From positions 2,790,001 through 2,854,000 of the forward strand of contig NZ_JAMYWY010000001.1 in assembly GCF_024159265.1 (NCBI RefSeq): 64,000 nucleotides of DNA. The letters run 5' to 3'. Below, one piece after another: positions 36,158 through 46,082 of this stretch; positions within the stretch are counted from its first letter, which is position 1, and every line of letters starts with the position of its first letter. This DNA comes from Paenibacillus sp. 1781tsa1 (GTDB lineage Bacteria > Bacillota > Bacilli > Paenibacillales > Paenibacillaceae). Both the position numbers and the translations under genes were made by a program. Below the pieces are notes generated by a model. It was not told the origin of the DNA, did no database searches, and was given only the letters and a program-made list of their open reading frames with translations.

Positions 36158-37297
36158 TTATATTTTCTCTACGAAGGACGAAGTCAGGTCAAGTGATGTT
36201 ACGGTTTTATTTTTACCTGTTCGTTTGGCGGCATACAGACAGGCATCTACTTCCTCAAACAATTTATCTTTACTTAGATTAGGATTGTAACTTTTGAGAC
36301 CGATACTCACTGTGATGGAAGCTCCTCCAAGTTCCAGGTGGCCCATCAGGGCAATTTTCTGACGAATTCGTTCCACCAAGGCATAGGCCTGCTTGAAAGA
36401 TTGCTCAAACATCAATAAGGCGAACTCTTCGCCCCCGTACCGTGCTGCAATATCACTTGAGGTAATGGTTTCCTGGATGATCAGGGACACTTTCTCCAGA
36501 ATGATGTCTCCAACCCGATGACCATAAGTATCATTAATGGATTTGAAGTCATCAATATCGATCAGGGCCAGATGCATACTCATGCCGCTGTTTGCATACT
36601 CAAATGCTTTTTCGTAATAATCCTTGAACGAGCTTTGATTATAAAGGTTGGTTAAGCCATCTGTTTTGGACTGTTTGGTCATAATGGCATTTCGCACAAT
36701 AAGGTCCTGCTTGGCGAGCATACTGGCCTGAAGATCAACCAGCACTTCAACTCCGCTGGTTACGATAACTTGTGCTACATATGTACCTAGGATTAAAAAA
36801 GCAGGAATCGATACCATGTCAAATGAAGACAGGTACAGTCGATAGAACGGATCGAACAGAACCAGAAGATAACCCATCATCTGCATCATGCAAACAATCC
36901 ATACTCTCTTTTTACTGAAAAACAGTACCGAAGCGAAGATGGGCAACAGGCAGATCGCTAGTATAATTCGAATGTCATAATTGACATGAATTATCGTCCA
37001 GGCGATAACCGTGCTGGCTATAGACATGGTGTAAAAGGAATATGAACTGAAGCGCCGATCTACCCAACTTGCTAGCAAAATGCATGAACTGCTGATGGTC
37101 GTAGGCCAGAACAGGACATTCATCAAGAAATCTATAGGGGTGCGATCATAATCCAGAAATAGGAAACAGCCTATCTGAATGACTAAATGTGAGGTAATGA
37201 CAATCCAGTAGGCATGAAGCATTTTTTTGATCCATTTGGAATGCTTGAATTCGTATTCAGTTGGGATGTGGCTAGTGTGCGTATGGAAACTCTTCAT
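36158..37297 (-). CDS. Membrane-bound diguanylate cyclase (integral membrane GGDEF)
   Basis: Predicted c-di-GMP synthase of 379 aa. About six membrane helices occupy residues 25-200 (for example HAYWIVITSHLVIQIGCFLFL and FLILGTYVAQVIVTSGVEVLV), then a GGDEF domain. The motif is GGEEF at residues 288-292 in ARYGGEEFALLMFEQ and DGLTNLYNQSSFKDYYE opens the domain. At the inhibitory site the Asp is present but the Arg is Thr (TSSD), so feedback control is probably lost. Convergent with the unknown protein and separated from the giant DUF11 gene by about 240 bp of AT-rich DNA. Confidence 0.92.
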   Translation of the reverse strand: MKSFHTHTSHIPTEYEFKHSKWIKKMLHAYWIVITSHLVIQIGCFLFLDYDRTPIDFLMNVLFWPTTISSSCILLASWVDRRFSSYSFYTMSIASTVIAWTIIHVNYDIRIILAICLLPIFASVLFFSKKRVWIVCMMQMMGYLLVLFDPFYRLYLSSFDMVSIPAFLILGTYVAQVIVTSGVEVLVDLQASMLAKQDLIVRNAIMTKQSKTDGLTNLYNQSSFKDYYEKAFEYANSGMSMHLALIDIDDFKSINDTYGHRVGDIILEKVSLIIQETITSSDIAARYGGEEFALLMFEQSFKQAYALVERIRQKIALMGHLELGGASITVSIGLKSYNPNLSKDKLFEEVDACLYAAKRTGKNKTVTSLDLTSSFVEKI

Positions 37298-37541
37298 ATA
37301 TCACCGCTGACTGCATCATAATGGTACGACAGAATTACTCTAGTATATGATAATTATAAATCACAATGCACAAAACGCAAATCATTATATTTAAAGCATG
37401 GGAACTAAGCTTACATTATATTACAAGTGTTGACTGAAACTTTCCGAGGAAGGACATACAAATTTCGGTTAGAGCGACATAGACTGTTAGAAGGCTCCGT
37501 ATCATAGGATTGTAATTCTTGCTGAAGGGGAGGTGAATTCC

Positions 37542-40500
37542 ATTCCTCTTGTCGTTCGTTCAACCGTTAACGCTACGGGAGCAATTACGTTTACGGGCAA
37601 TACGCTTGGACTGAGTCGTTCGGAAACAGCAGGGGTACCGGGAACACAGGACAGTATTGGTGGTTTTACCACAACCAACACCACCGTTCAGTATGGAACC
37701 TACCCACTGGGAACCACAAGCTTGTATCAGAGTAACAGTTCCGCTGCCATCCTTGTTCTTCCTGCGGGCAGTACCGTTCTGTATGCGGAATTAATCTGGG
37801 GCGGAAGTTATATCAATGGAACTGTCAATCTGAGCTCAGCGATCAACAATCCGGTAACGTTTATCACCCCTGCAGGTTCATTCAGTGTTACACCTGACCC
37901 GGCGACTTACAATCAGTTTGATCTGGGTAACAACGCCGCAGGTTATGTACGTTCAGCCAATGTAACGACACTTGTACAAAATGGGGGAGCAGGTACATAT
38001 ATCACCGGAGCGGTCGTGGGAACGATTGTGATTACGAATGATGCTACAGCCAATCATGCGGGATGGACGCTTGGCGTTATTTATCAGAATCCCAATCTCC
38101 CTTTTCGCAACATGTCTTTGCGTGCAGGCGGCGTACTTGTGCAATCCACTTCACCACCAGTCGTTACAACACTGACAGGATTCGCAACCCCTCTCTCCGG
38201 TGTACTCGGAGGAAGAGCACTGTTCAGTGCCCAGGAAGGTGACGCGAATCGAACAGGTGATCAGGCATTATTCGGGCCGACCTCTGCGACTTCAGTGGCC
38301 CTATCCGGGCCGAACAATCTGGCTGCGAACTTCTTTGCATCCCAAATCAATGGGGATACGGGAGCGCTTAACACAACGGGCACTTTCGGAACTCGAAATC
38401 AGATCAACGGAGCTCCGGGTTCCAACATCGTTGGCGGTCGTCAAGGCTGGGATATTACCAATGTGGATGTATCTGCCAGGCTGATTAACAATCAATCCTC
38501 CGCAGTACTTACGCTAACGACTTCAGGCGATGCATACATCGTTAATGGCAATGCCATTCAGGTCGATATTAACGCACCAAGAATTACCGTATCGAAGGGG
38601 TCAACGGCCACCGGTGCGGTAGCAGGGGATAGCATTCTCTATACGGTTACGGTTGCCAATGCAGGTACAGCCAGTGCTGCCAGTGTAGTTCTATCCGACT
38701 CATTGCCTGCAGGACTTACTTTTATTCCTGGGAGCGTCACAGTTGCAGGTGTACCCCGCCCAACACTGGATATAACCGCAGGTATTCCGCTGGGTGCATT
38801 AAACCTGTCAAGCAGTATTGTTGTAACCTACCGGGCACTTATCGGACAGGATGCAAGCATCTTGCAGCTTGTGAATTCGGCCAATGCAGCTTTTACGTTT
38901 CAGAGTGTGGCAGGAGGGCCGACGATTACTGGCGTAATTCCCTCCAACAACTCCACACTTCCTGTATATTCACCGAACCTGTCCATTGTGAAGTCGGCGA
39001 GTACCACCAATGCCACGGTGGGTGACACGGTAACGTACACGCTTCAGGTAAACAATGGAGGGAATGTTGCGGCTAGCGTCACATTGACAGATAACATCCC
39101 AAGTGGCAGTTCGTATGTAGCAGGCAGCTTCCGCCTGAACGGAAATGTCATTGCAGGCGCCAATCCCGCGACTGGTGTGAATTTGGGCAGCCTTGCTGCG
39201 GGTAGCGCGAATACCGTTACCTTTCAAGTGCTGGTCACAAGCTTGCCTACACCGCCAACCCTTGTGGATCAGGCTACCGCTTCGTATTCGTTTAACTCGC
39301 CTGACGGAAGGACCATAACAGGAACAATAGTGTCTAACACCTTGACGATTCCGGTGACTTTGCCCAATGTAACCGCAGTTAAATCCGCTTCCGTCAGTGA
39401 TGTAGCCGTAGGGGAGACATTCACCTACACCGTGGTTACCACGAACGGTGGCATTCAGCCGATTAACAATGTGATTCTGACGGATGCTCTCCCGGCAGGA
39501 ACTATATTTGTTCCGGGAAGTGTCACCGTAAGAGGAGCGGCCGTTGCATCGGCTAATCCGAACAGTGGCATATCTGTTGGAACATTGACTGCGGGAAGTT
39601 CCGCAACGGTGACGTTTCAGGTTACGGTTCAATCCTTGCCTGCATCAGGATCGCTGCTTAATCGGGCTTCTGTGTCCTATAGTTCAGGTACCTTTACGGG
39701 TATTTCCAACTCCAATTCGATCACTACTCCTGTGTACCAGCCGGTCATTGCGATTAATAAATCGGCGAGTCAAACGAATGCGACGCTGGGAGATCAGCTT
39801 GCATATACACTTGTGGTGACAAACAGCGGAAACATAGCTGCTCAAGTTACGGTAACCGATACGATCCCTGCAGGACTGACGTTTGTTCCGAATTCGGTAA
39901 CAGTGAATGGTACTGCGCGTCCGGGAACCAGCCCATTAACCGGTATAACGCTGGGCAGTCTCTCGCCAGGAGCTACAGCTACGGTCGTATTTCGCGCAAC
40001 ACTGAGTACACTTCCATCTCCGCCAACACTGGAGAATCAGGGTACCGCAACTTATACGTACCAGCTTCCCAGCGGACGGAATCTCTCAGGGTCAAGTCAA
40101 TCCAATATCGTTCGAATACCTGCATCGGCCCCTAATATTTCGATTAGCAAAACGGTAAACACACCTGATGCGACTGTAGGAGACATCCTTACCTATACCG
40201 TTATTGCAACTAATGCCGGAATTAGTGCAGTCCAAAATCTGGTGATTTCGGATACGCCGACCGGCTCAGAGTTTGTGCCGGGCAGTGTCACCATTAACGG
40301 AACAGCTTCCGCAAGTGCAAGTCCGGTCTCAGGCATTGTTGTCGGAACCTTAAACAGCTCAAGCAGCGTCACCGTGACATACCAGACCAGAGTGACGTCT
40401 GTTCCTTCCACAGGATCAGCTACCAACCGTGCCAGCGCAGCCTTTACGTCGGGAAGTTTTAATGGTGTCTCTTCATCGATTACGGTTAGTACACCCATAT

Positions 40501-43500
40501 TTCAGCCCGTCATTCAAGTGGTGAAATCAGCAAGTACAACGAATCTGACGGTAGGAGATACCTTTAATTACAGCATTCAGATTAACAACACAGGTAACAT
40601 CGCAGCTTCGGTTACCTTGACGGATCCGATTCCTGCGGGAGCTGTTTTCAGTACGAACAGTGTCATTATTAACGGTGTACCCACACCAGGTGTAAGTCCG
40701 GCAGCAGGTATTAGTTTGGGCTCAATTCCAGCCAACTCAAGCACAACAGTTACTTTTGTCGCCACGGTAACAAGTTTGCCTGATTCAAGACAGTTGACTA
40801 ACCAGGCGGTTGCTTCATTCTCATACACACTTCCAAGTGGAAGAGCGATTGCCGGATTCTCGTCTTCCAACACCATCACTATTCCTGTCTCTCTACCCAA
40901 TGTAACGATTGTTAATAGTGACAATGTAGATTACGGCGTAGTCGGGGATGTCATCAGGTACACATCTGTTATTCGCAACAACGGAACCGTAGCAGTTAAC
41001 AATGTGGTATATGTCAACCCTCTTCCTCCGAATACCCCATTTGTACCCGGAAGCGTCATTGTGAACGGGACTTCATTCCCGCTCTTCAATCCGACCGCCG
41101 GTATTCCAATCGGTACTTTGGCTCCAGGAGCTGAGGTTACCGTAACTTTTGAGGTGACGATTACCATGCCGATCCCTTCGCAGATTAACAATCAGTCGAC
41201 GGTCAGTTTCACATCTGGTTCATTTTCGGGGTCATCCTCCTCCAATACAACACAGACGCCGGTTATCCAACCGCAGATTTCACTCGTCAAAACCGCCAAT
41301 ACAGTCAATGCCACCGTAGGTGACACGGTTGTATACACGGTGACTGTCAGCAACACGGGCAATTTGCAGGCCAATGTTACCCTCACAGATACGATTCCTG
41401 CTGCGACTTCTTTTGTAGCTAACAGTGTTGTTGTTTCAGGTGTGCCGCAGCCTGGAGCGACGCCGGGAACAGGTATTCCAGTAGGCATTGTTGCAGCTGG
41501 AGCCACAGCGGTTGTCACGTTTGCTGTGGTTGTGGATACACTTCCATCTCCGCAGCAGCTTAGCAACTTTGCTACATCTTCCTTTACCTTTACACCTCCG
41601 GACGGACGTACGTTGACAGGAACAGCCACTTCAAATACGCTGACGTTTCCGGTCTCTTCTCCAAACGTTGCTGTCGTTAAAAGTACACCTTCAACTGCGG
41701 CAGCGGTAGGTGATACCGTCACTTACTCCGTTCAGGTAACAAACAGTGGTATAGCTCCTGTAAACAATATTCAGTTTTCAGACCCGGTTCCTGCAGGGGC
41801 TTCCTTTGTCACAGGCAGTGTGACCGTGAATGGAGTAGCTCAACCTGCAGCCAATCCGGCAGGGGGGATATCACTCGGCACACTTGCTCCAGGAGCGTCC
41901 GCAACTGTAACTTTTGCCTTTCGTGTGGATGCGATACCGCCAAGCGGCCAGCTGAGTAATCGATCCACAGTCAGTTTTACATCAGGGACTTTCTCGAGCA
42001 CAACGTTTTCCAATACGGTGGTCACACCGGTATTCCAGCCCATTCTCACTGCAACAAAGGCGGCAAGCACACAGAACGCTACTGTAGGTGACACGGTTAG
42101 CTACACGGTTACTGTATCCAACACGGGTAACTATGGGGCCCAAATTAACCTGACGGACAATATCCCAACGGGAACCATTCTCGTTCCGAACAGTGTCATT
42201 GTGAATGGCCAGCCGTTGCCTGCCGCCAATCCAGCCACAGGTATTTCGGCAGGCACTGTCGCTGCCGGTGCGACTACAACCATTACTTTTTCTGTCGTTA
42301 TCGATACTTTGCCGTCTCCGCAACAGCTGGTAAATCAGGCTTCGGTGGCTCTTTCCTTCACATTGCCGGACGGTCGGACGATTACAGGCTCTGTTCTGTC
42401 CAATGTACTTACCATCACCGTGTCGGCTCCGGATGTCGATGTAGTGAAATCGACGACATCAACGTCGGTCTCTGTTGGCGATATTGTGACATACAGCGTA
42501 GCAGTGACAAATAACGGAATTGCGACGGTCAGTAATGTAGTCTTCACAGACGCGGTACCGGCAAGCACCGTTCTTGCGCCAACTGGCGTATTTGTTGATG
42601 GGGTTCTTCGCCCAGGTGCCAACCCCTCAACCGGGATCACCATTGGTTCCATTGCCCCTGGGGCTACCGTGACGGTAGTATTTAGTGTTCAAGTTACTTC
42701 GCTCCCGGCAAGTGCCGTTTTGAACAATCAATCCACGGTCAGCTTTACATCCGGCGCGTTCTCAGCCACCACGTTCTCCAATACGGTTACAACGCCGGTG
42801 TTCCAGCCGATCCTGACGGCGGTCAAAACGGGAGATCAGGCGATAGCCACGGTAGGGGATACCGTTGTGTACAGCATCGCTATCTCCAATGCCGGGAACT
42901 ACGGAGCCTCTGTTACGTTGACGGATACGATCCCTGCGGGAACCGAGCTTGTGCCCAATAGTGTGATCGTCAATGGTGCATCTGTACCGGGCGCCGATCC
43001 GGCTTCGGGTATTCCGCTGGGCGTTGTGTCAACAACAACCATGGTTATGTTCTCGGTTGTCATTGTCACTCTTCCTTTGAGCCAATCGATAACGAATCAG
43101 GCTTCTGCAACCTTTACGTATACGCTGCCAGACGGAAGAACACTGGGAGGCAGTCTAACATCCAATTCGCTCAACATTCAGGTATCTGCACCGGATGTCA
43201 GTGTAACGAAAACAACAACGTCGGTAGATGCAGTGGTCGGCGACACGATTGTGTACCAGATGGTTGTGACCAATAACGGAATTGATCCCGTTAACAATGT
43301 GGTACTAACCGATCCGATCGATCCAGCTACCACATTTGTCGCCGGAAGTGTTCTGGTGGATGGTGTTCCGCGTACCTCGGCTAACCCAGCATTGGGCATC
43401 GCCATTGGATCACTAGCTCCGGGTGCCTCAGCAGCAATATCCTATGCAGTGCGAGTCAATACGCTGCCTACACCACCTGTTGTGAGCAGTCAGTCAGCCG

Positions 43501-44243
43501 TAAGTTTCACATCGGGTGTCTTCTCGGGTGCTTCATACTCGAATATCGTAGTCACACCGATTTATCAACCAATCATTGCCGTGACCAAAACGGCAAATAC
43601 ATCTAATGCTACGATCGGTGACACCATCGTTTACTCTTTTACCATCAACAACAGCGGAAATCTGGCTGCCAATCTAACCTTGACGGATGACATTCCGGAT
43701 GGAACTGTGCTTCTTCCGAACAGTGTTTTAATTGATGGTGTGCCGCAGCCAGGAGCCAATCCGGAAACAGGCATTGTTGTAGGCACCATACCGCCAGGGG
43801 GATCCGTTAATGTGACCGTCACCCTGGAAGTTACCGTGGATTCGCTGCCGCAAGATCAGCGGTTGACTAACCAAGCCGTGGCCAATTATACATTTAGTCC
43901 GCCGGATGGCCGTCAATTAACGGGTACGGTGTCTTCCAACGTCCTTGTGATTCCAGTATCTGCACCTAACGTGACGGTTGTCAAAAGCACTGATGCCATT
44001 GATGCTGTTGTCGGTGATGTAATCACTTATACGGTTGTTGTAACAAATGCCGGTATTGAAGTGGTCAATAATGTGGTCATGGTTGACCCTGTACCAGTAG
44101 GAACGGTGTTTGTACCTGGAAGCATAACGGTGGATGGAGTTGCAAGACCAACCGGCAATCCGAATACCGGAATAACACTCGGATCGATTGCTGCTGGTGC
44201 TTCGGTGACCGTGACATTCAGAGTAGAGGTTGTGGTGATATGA
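37542..44243 (+). CDS. Giant DUF11-repeat protein, main part (15 repeats)
   Basis: A 2233-aa acidic, Ser/Thr/Val/Asn-rich protein. Residues 1-345 form an N-terminal domain (PLVVRSTVNATGAITFTGNTLGLS onward) and then about 15 DUF11 repeats of about 130 aa follow, each opening like KSASTTNATVGDTVTYTVxVxNxG. Two repeat types alternate: one has NSGN and PDGRTxTG, the other NxGI and VSFTSGxFSG, so the true period is two repeats. There is no signal peptide, sorting motif or membrane anchor. The start is proposed as ATT 37542: GGAGGTGA (37529-37536) contains the GTG at 37533 itself and is 8 nt before the ATT. Repeat 15 is interrupted by the stop; its second half is in the next ORF. Related proteins occur on spore or cell surfaces. 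Confidence 0.88.
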   Translation: MPLVVRSTVNATGAITFTGNTLGLSRSETAGVPGTQDSIGGFTTTNTTVQYGTYPLGTTSLYQSNSSAAILVLPAGSTVLYAELIWGGSYINGTVNLSSAINNPVTFITPAGSFSVTPDPATYNQFDLGNNAAGYVRSANVTTLVQNGGAGTYITGAVVGTIVITNDATANHAGWTLGVIYQNPNLPFRNMSLRAGGVLVQSTSPPVVTTLTGFATPLSGVLGGRALFSAQEGDANRTGDQALFGPTSATSVALSGPNNLAANFFASQINGDTGALNTTGTFGTRNQINGAPGSNIVGGRQGWDITNVDVSARLINNQSSAVLTLTTSGDAYIVNGNAIQVDINAPRITVSKGSTATGAVAGDSILYTVTVANAGTASAASVVLSDSLPAGLTFIPGSVTVAGVPRPTLDITAGIPLGALNLSSSIVVTYRALIGQDASILQLVNSANAAFTFQSVAGGPTITGVIPSNNSTLPVYSPNLSIVKSASTTNATVGDTVTYTLQVNNGGNVAASVTLTDNIPSGSSYVAGSFRLNGNVIAGANPATGVNLGSLAAGSANTVTFQVLVTSLPTPPTLVDQATASYSFNSPDGRTITGTIVSNTLTIPVTLPNVTAVKSASVSDVAVGETFTYTVVTTNGGIQPINNVILTDALPAGTIFVPGSVTVRGAAVASANPNSGISVGTLTAGSSATVTFQVTVQSLPASGSLLNRASVSYSSGTFTGISNSNSITTPVYQPVIAINKSASQTNATLGDQLAYTLVVTNSGNIAAQVTVTDTIPAGLTFVPNSVTVNGTARPGTSPLTGITLGSLSPGATATVVFRATLSTLPSPPTLENQGTATYTYQLPSGRNLSGSSQSNIVRIPASAPNISISKTVNTPDATVGDILTYTVIATNAGISAVQNLVISDTPTGSEFVPGSVTINGTASASASPVSGIVVGTLNSSSSVTVTYQTRVTSVPSTGSATNRASAAFTSGSFNGVSSSITVSTPIFQPVIQVVKSASTTNLTVGDTFNYSIQINNTGNIAASVTLTDPIPAGAVFSTNSVIINGVPTPGVSPAAGISLGSIPANSSTTVTFVATVTSLPDSRQLTNQAVASFSYTLPSGRAIAGFSSSNTITIPVSLPNVTIVNSDNVDYGVVGDVIRYTSVIRNNGTVAVNNVVYVNPLPPNTPFVPGSVIVNGTSFPLFNPTAGIPIGTLAPGAEVTVTFEVTITMPIPSQINNQSTVSFTSGSFSGSSSSNTTQTPVIQPQISLVKTANTVNATVGDTVVYTVTVSNTGNLQANVTLTDTIPAATSFVANSVVVSGVPQPGATPGTGIPVGIVAAGATAVVTFAVVVDTLPSPQQLSNFATSSFTFTPPDGRTLTGTATSNTLTFPVSSPNVAVVKSTPSTAAAVGDTVTYSVQVTNSGIAPVNNIQFSDPVPAGASFVTGSVTVNGVAQPAANPAGGISLGTLAPGASATVTFAFRVDAIPPSGQLSNRSTVSFTSGTFSSTTFSNTVVTPVFQPILTATKAASTQNATVGDTVSYTVTVSNTGNYGAQINLTDNIPTGTILVPNSVIVNGQPLPAANPATGISAGTVAAGATTTITFSVVIDTLPSPQQLVNQASVALSFTLPDGRTITGSVLSNVLTITVSAPDVDVVKSTTSTSVSVGDIVTYSVAVTNNGIATVSNVVFTDAVPASTVLAPTGVFVDGVLRPGANPSTGITIGSIAPGATVTVVFSVQVTSLPASAVLNNQSTVSFTSGAFSATTFSNTVTTPVFQPILTAVKTGDQAIATVGDTVVYSIAISNAGNYGASVTLTDTIPAGTELVPNSVIVNGASVPGADPASGIPLGVVSTTTMVMFSVVIVTLPLSQSITNQASATFTYTLPDGRTLGGSLTSNSLNIQVSAPDVSVTKTTTSVDAVVGDTIVYQMVVTNNGIDPVNNVVLTDPIDPATTFVAGSVLVDGVPRTSANPALGIAIGSLAPGASAAISYAVRVNTLPTPPVVSSQSAVSFTSGVFSGASYSNIVVTPIYQPIIAVTKTANTSNATIGDTIVYSFTINNSGNLAANLTLTDDIPDGTVLLPNSVLIDGVPQPGANPETGIVVGTIPPGGSVNVTVTLEVTVDSLPQDQRLTNQAVANYTFSPPDGRQLTGTVSSNVLVIPVSAPNVTVVKSTDAIDAVVGDVITYTVVVTNAGIEVVNNVVMVDPVPVGTVFVPGSITVDGVARPTGNPNTGITLGSIAAGASVTVTFRVEVVVI

Positions 44244-45931
44244 GCCAATCTTCCGGTCCGTTGTCCCACTGGCTACAGAATCAGTCCCTGGTTCGATTCA
44301 GCTCGGGTACGACTGAACTGGAACAGGTGGCATATTCCAATACCGTAGTCACCCCATGGGTTGGCCCCAGACTTGAAGTAAGAAAGGGATCCAATGTGAC
44401 TGTAGCTGCACTGGGGCAGTCACTAACTTATCAGATTGAGATTACGAATTCTGGTAATCGAACCGCCATCGTGCATGTAGTGGATCCGCTCTCGGAAGAT
44501 ACGTCACTGCTTCCGAATAGTGTGCTTCGTGATGGGATTCCATTGCCCGGTGCATCACCCCAGCTTGGGCTGCCTCCTGCGGAGGTCACGCCGGGAGCCA
44601 CACTACGTTACCACTTTCAAGTTGCCATCGTGCGTTTGCCTCCGACACTGAAGCTGTTGAATCAGGCGCAGGTAAACTATGAATTTCTAACACCAGAAGG
44701 CAGAACGGTTACAGGCAGAGAACTTTCAAATACCGTTGAGGTCACTCTGGCCTCATCCCGTCTGGAGGTGTTCCTTCAGTCGGACCATATTTCGACCTTC
44801 TCAGGGGATATGGTTTTGTACAGTGTCGTTGTGAGCAATCCGGGATTTCTGACAGCTACAGGTGCCAAGGTGACCATCGCTTTGGCTCCTGGCCTTGTAT
44901 TTATTCCTGCAAGTGTTGTTATTAATGGAATGTTTGCCCCCCAGATGACCCCGGATTCTGGAATAGAGATCGGTGACATTGAGCCCGGAAGTTCTGTTAC
45001 CATTCAATACCGGGTACAGGTTGTTTCGGTAAGGGATGCTGAGAGCATTCCAACTCAGGCGGTGCTGGAGTATACTTCTTCAGGCAAGCAGGAAGTCGTA
45101 TATTCAAACAAAGTTACACTTGAAGTCATCCAGCCTTTTATCTCGATTCAAAAAAAGGTACATCCGGTAGTTGTCTCATTGGATGACATCGTACAATATG
45201 ACATTACCATTGCGAATGAAAGTAATTATGCGGTGGATGCCAAAGTATCGGATTCATTGCCGGCCAGTATGACGTTTGTTGAAGGGAGCCTCAGCTGGAA
45301 TGGGGTCAAGCGGCCCGGGGCCAATCCTGTCAAGGGAGTTAGTCTGGGCACATTAACTGCACGGTCTATCGTCAATATTCAATTTGAAGCAAAGATTATT
45401 GAACAAAGGACTGCCATGTCTGATCCATCCGAGCTGGTTAACCAAGCGCGTCTCTTGTATACGTATCGATTGCCAGATTCACGAACGGTGCAGCGCATAG
45501 CTGCTTCCAACGAAGCAACGGTCTACCTGAAAAGCCCGATGATCAAGGTTTACGTTGGAGTAAATCCTAATCTTGTTGAGCAGGGAGGATTTGTATCTTT
45601 TCAGGTCCGGGTTGAGAATACAGGCTCTCTGTCTGCCCGTGTACAATTGACAGGCGTTCTTCCACCGGGAGCCAAATGGCGTGGTCAGGCGGAAGGTCAG
45701 GTTCAATGGAACATACCCGAATACTCTTCGCCAAGGTATCTACATCTGGGGGAACTGGCCCCGGGCGCGGAGAAAAATATCTCCTATGTAGCGCAGTTAT
45801 CTCCAGAGGAGACGGGAACGCTGAATGGTTTCCTGACTGCCCTGTATACTTATGAACTGAACGGACAGAGACGAAGCGGTGAAGCTCGATCGAACGAGTA
45901 TACGATTGTTATAGAATACCGTGAAGAATAA
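44240..45931 (+). CDS. DUF11-repeat protein, second part (end of repeat 15 plus 4 repeats)
   Basis: A 563-aa ORF in the -1 frame relative to the giant gene; its ATG overlaps the stop of that gene as ATGA. Residues about 15-45 (LQNQSLVRFSSGTTELEQVAYSNTVVTP) are the second half of a GI-type repeat, whose first half ends the upstream ORF. Four more repeats follow, opening VRKGSNVTVAALGQSLTY, FLQSDHISTFSGDMVLY, QKKVHPVVVSLDDIVQY and YVGVNPNLVEQGGFVSF; the last ones are increasingly divergent. The ORF has no ribosome binding site of its own. It is probably the broken-off 3' part of one gene, or is reached by coupling or frameshifting. The C-terminus YTIVIEYREE shows no anchor. Confidence 0.8.
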   Translation: MSQSSGPLSHWLQNQSLVRFSSGTTELEQVAYSNTVVTPWVGPRLEVRKGSNVTVAALGQSLTYQIEITNSGNRTAIVHVVDPLSEDTSLLPNSVLRDGIPLPGASPQLGLPPAEVTPGATLRYHFQVAIVRLPPTLKLLNQAQVNYEFLTPEGRTVTGRELSNTVEVTLASSRLEVFLQSDHISTFSGDMVLYSVVVSNPGFLTATGAKVTIALAPGLVFIPASVVINGMFAPQMTPDSGIEIGDIEPGSSVTIQYRVQVVSVRDAESIPTQAVLEYTSSGKQEVVYSNKVTLEVIQPFISIQKKVHPVVVSLDDIVQYDITIANESNYAVDAKVSDSLPASMTFVEGSLSWNGVKRPGANPVKGVSLGTLTARSIVNIQFEAKIIEQRTAMSDPSELVNQARLLYTYRLPDSRTVQRIAASNEATVYLKSPMIKVYVGVNPNLVEQGGFVSFQVRVENTGSLSARVQLTGVLPPGAKWRGQAEGQVQWNIPEYSSPRYLHLGELAPGAEKNISYVAQLSPEETGTLNGFLTALYTYELNGQRRSGEARSNEYTIVIEYREE

Positions 45932-45989
45932 CGCCAACCAGCTTACGTATGATGAATTGGAAAATTTGCTCCAATGAACTGTCATGACA

Positions 45990-46017
45990 TTACACGAACG
46001 CAAATGAATGGTATACT
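45990..46017 (+). promoter_or_regulatory. Candidate promoter of the YolD-like gene
   Basis: TATACT (46012-46017) is a good -10, with a weak TTACAC -35 at 45990-45995 and a 16-bp spacer. It lies about 65 bp before the start codon. Confidence 0.4.
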
Positions 46018-46082
46018 AATTGAATACGAACTCGGCAATCAACCCGTGGAATCGGGACGTCGGAGTAGAGGAGGCAGCCACA

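Noticed and set aside
38970..39632. Open frames opposite the DUF11 repeats, such as this 220-codon one
   Set aside because: The same antisense pattern recurs with each repeat, which is a product of the biased codons of the DUF11 gene.
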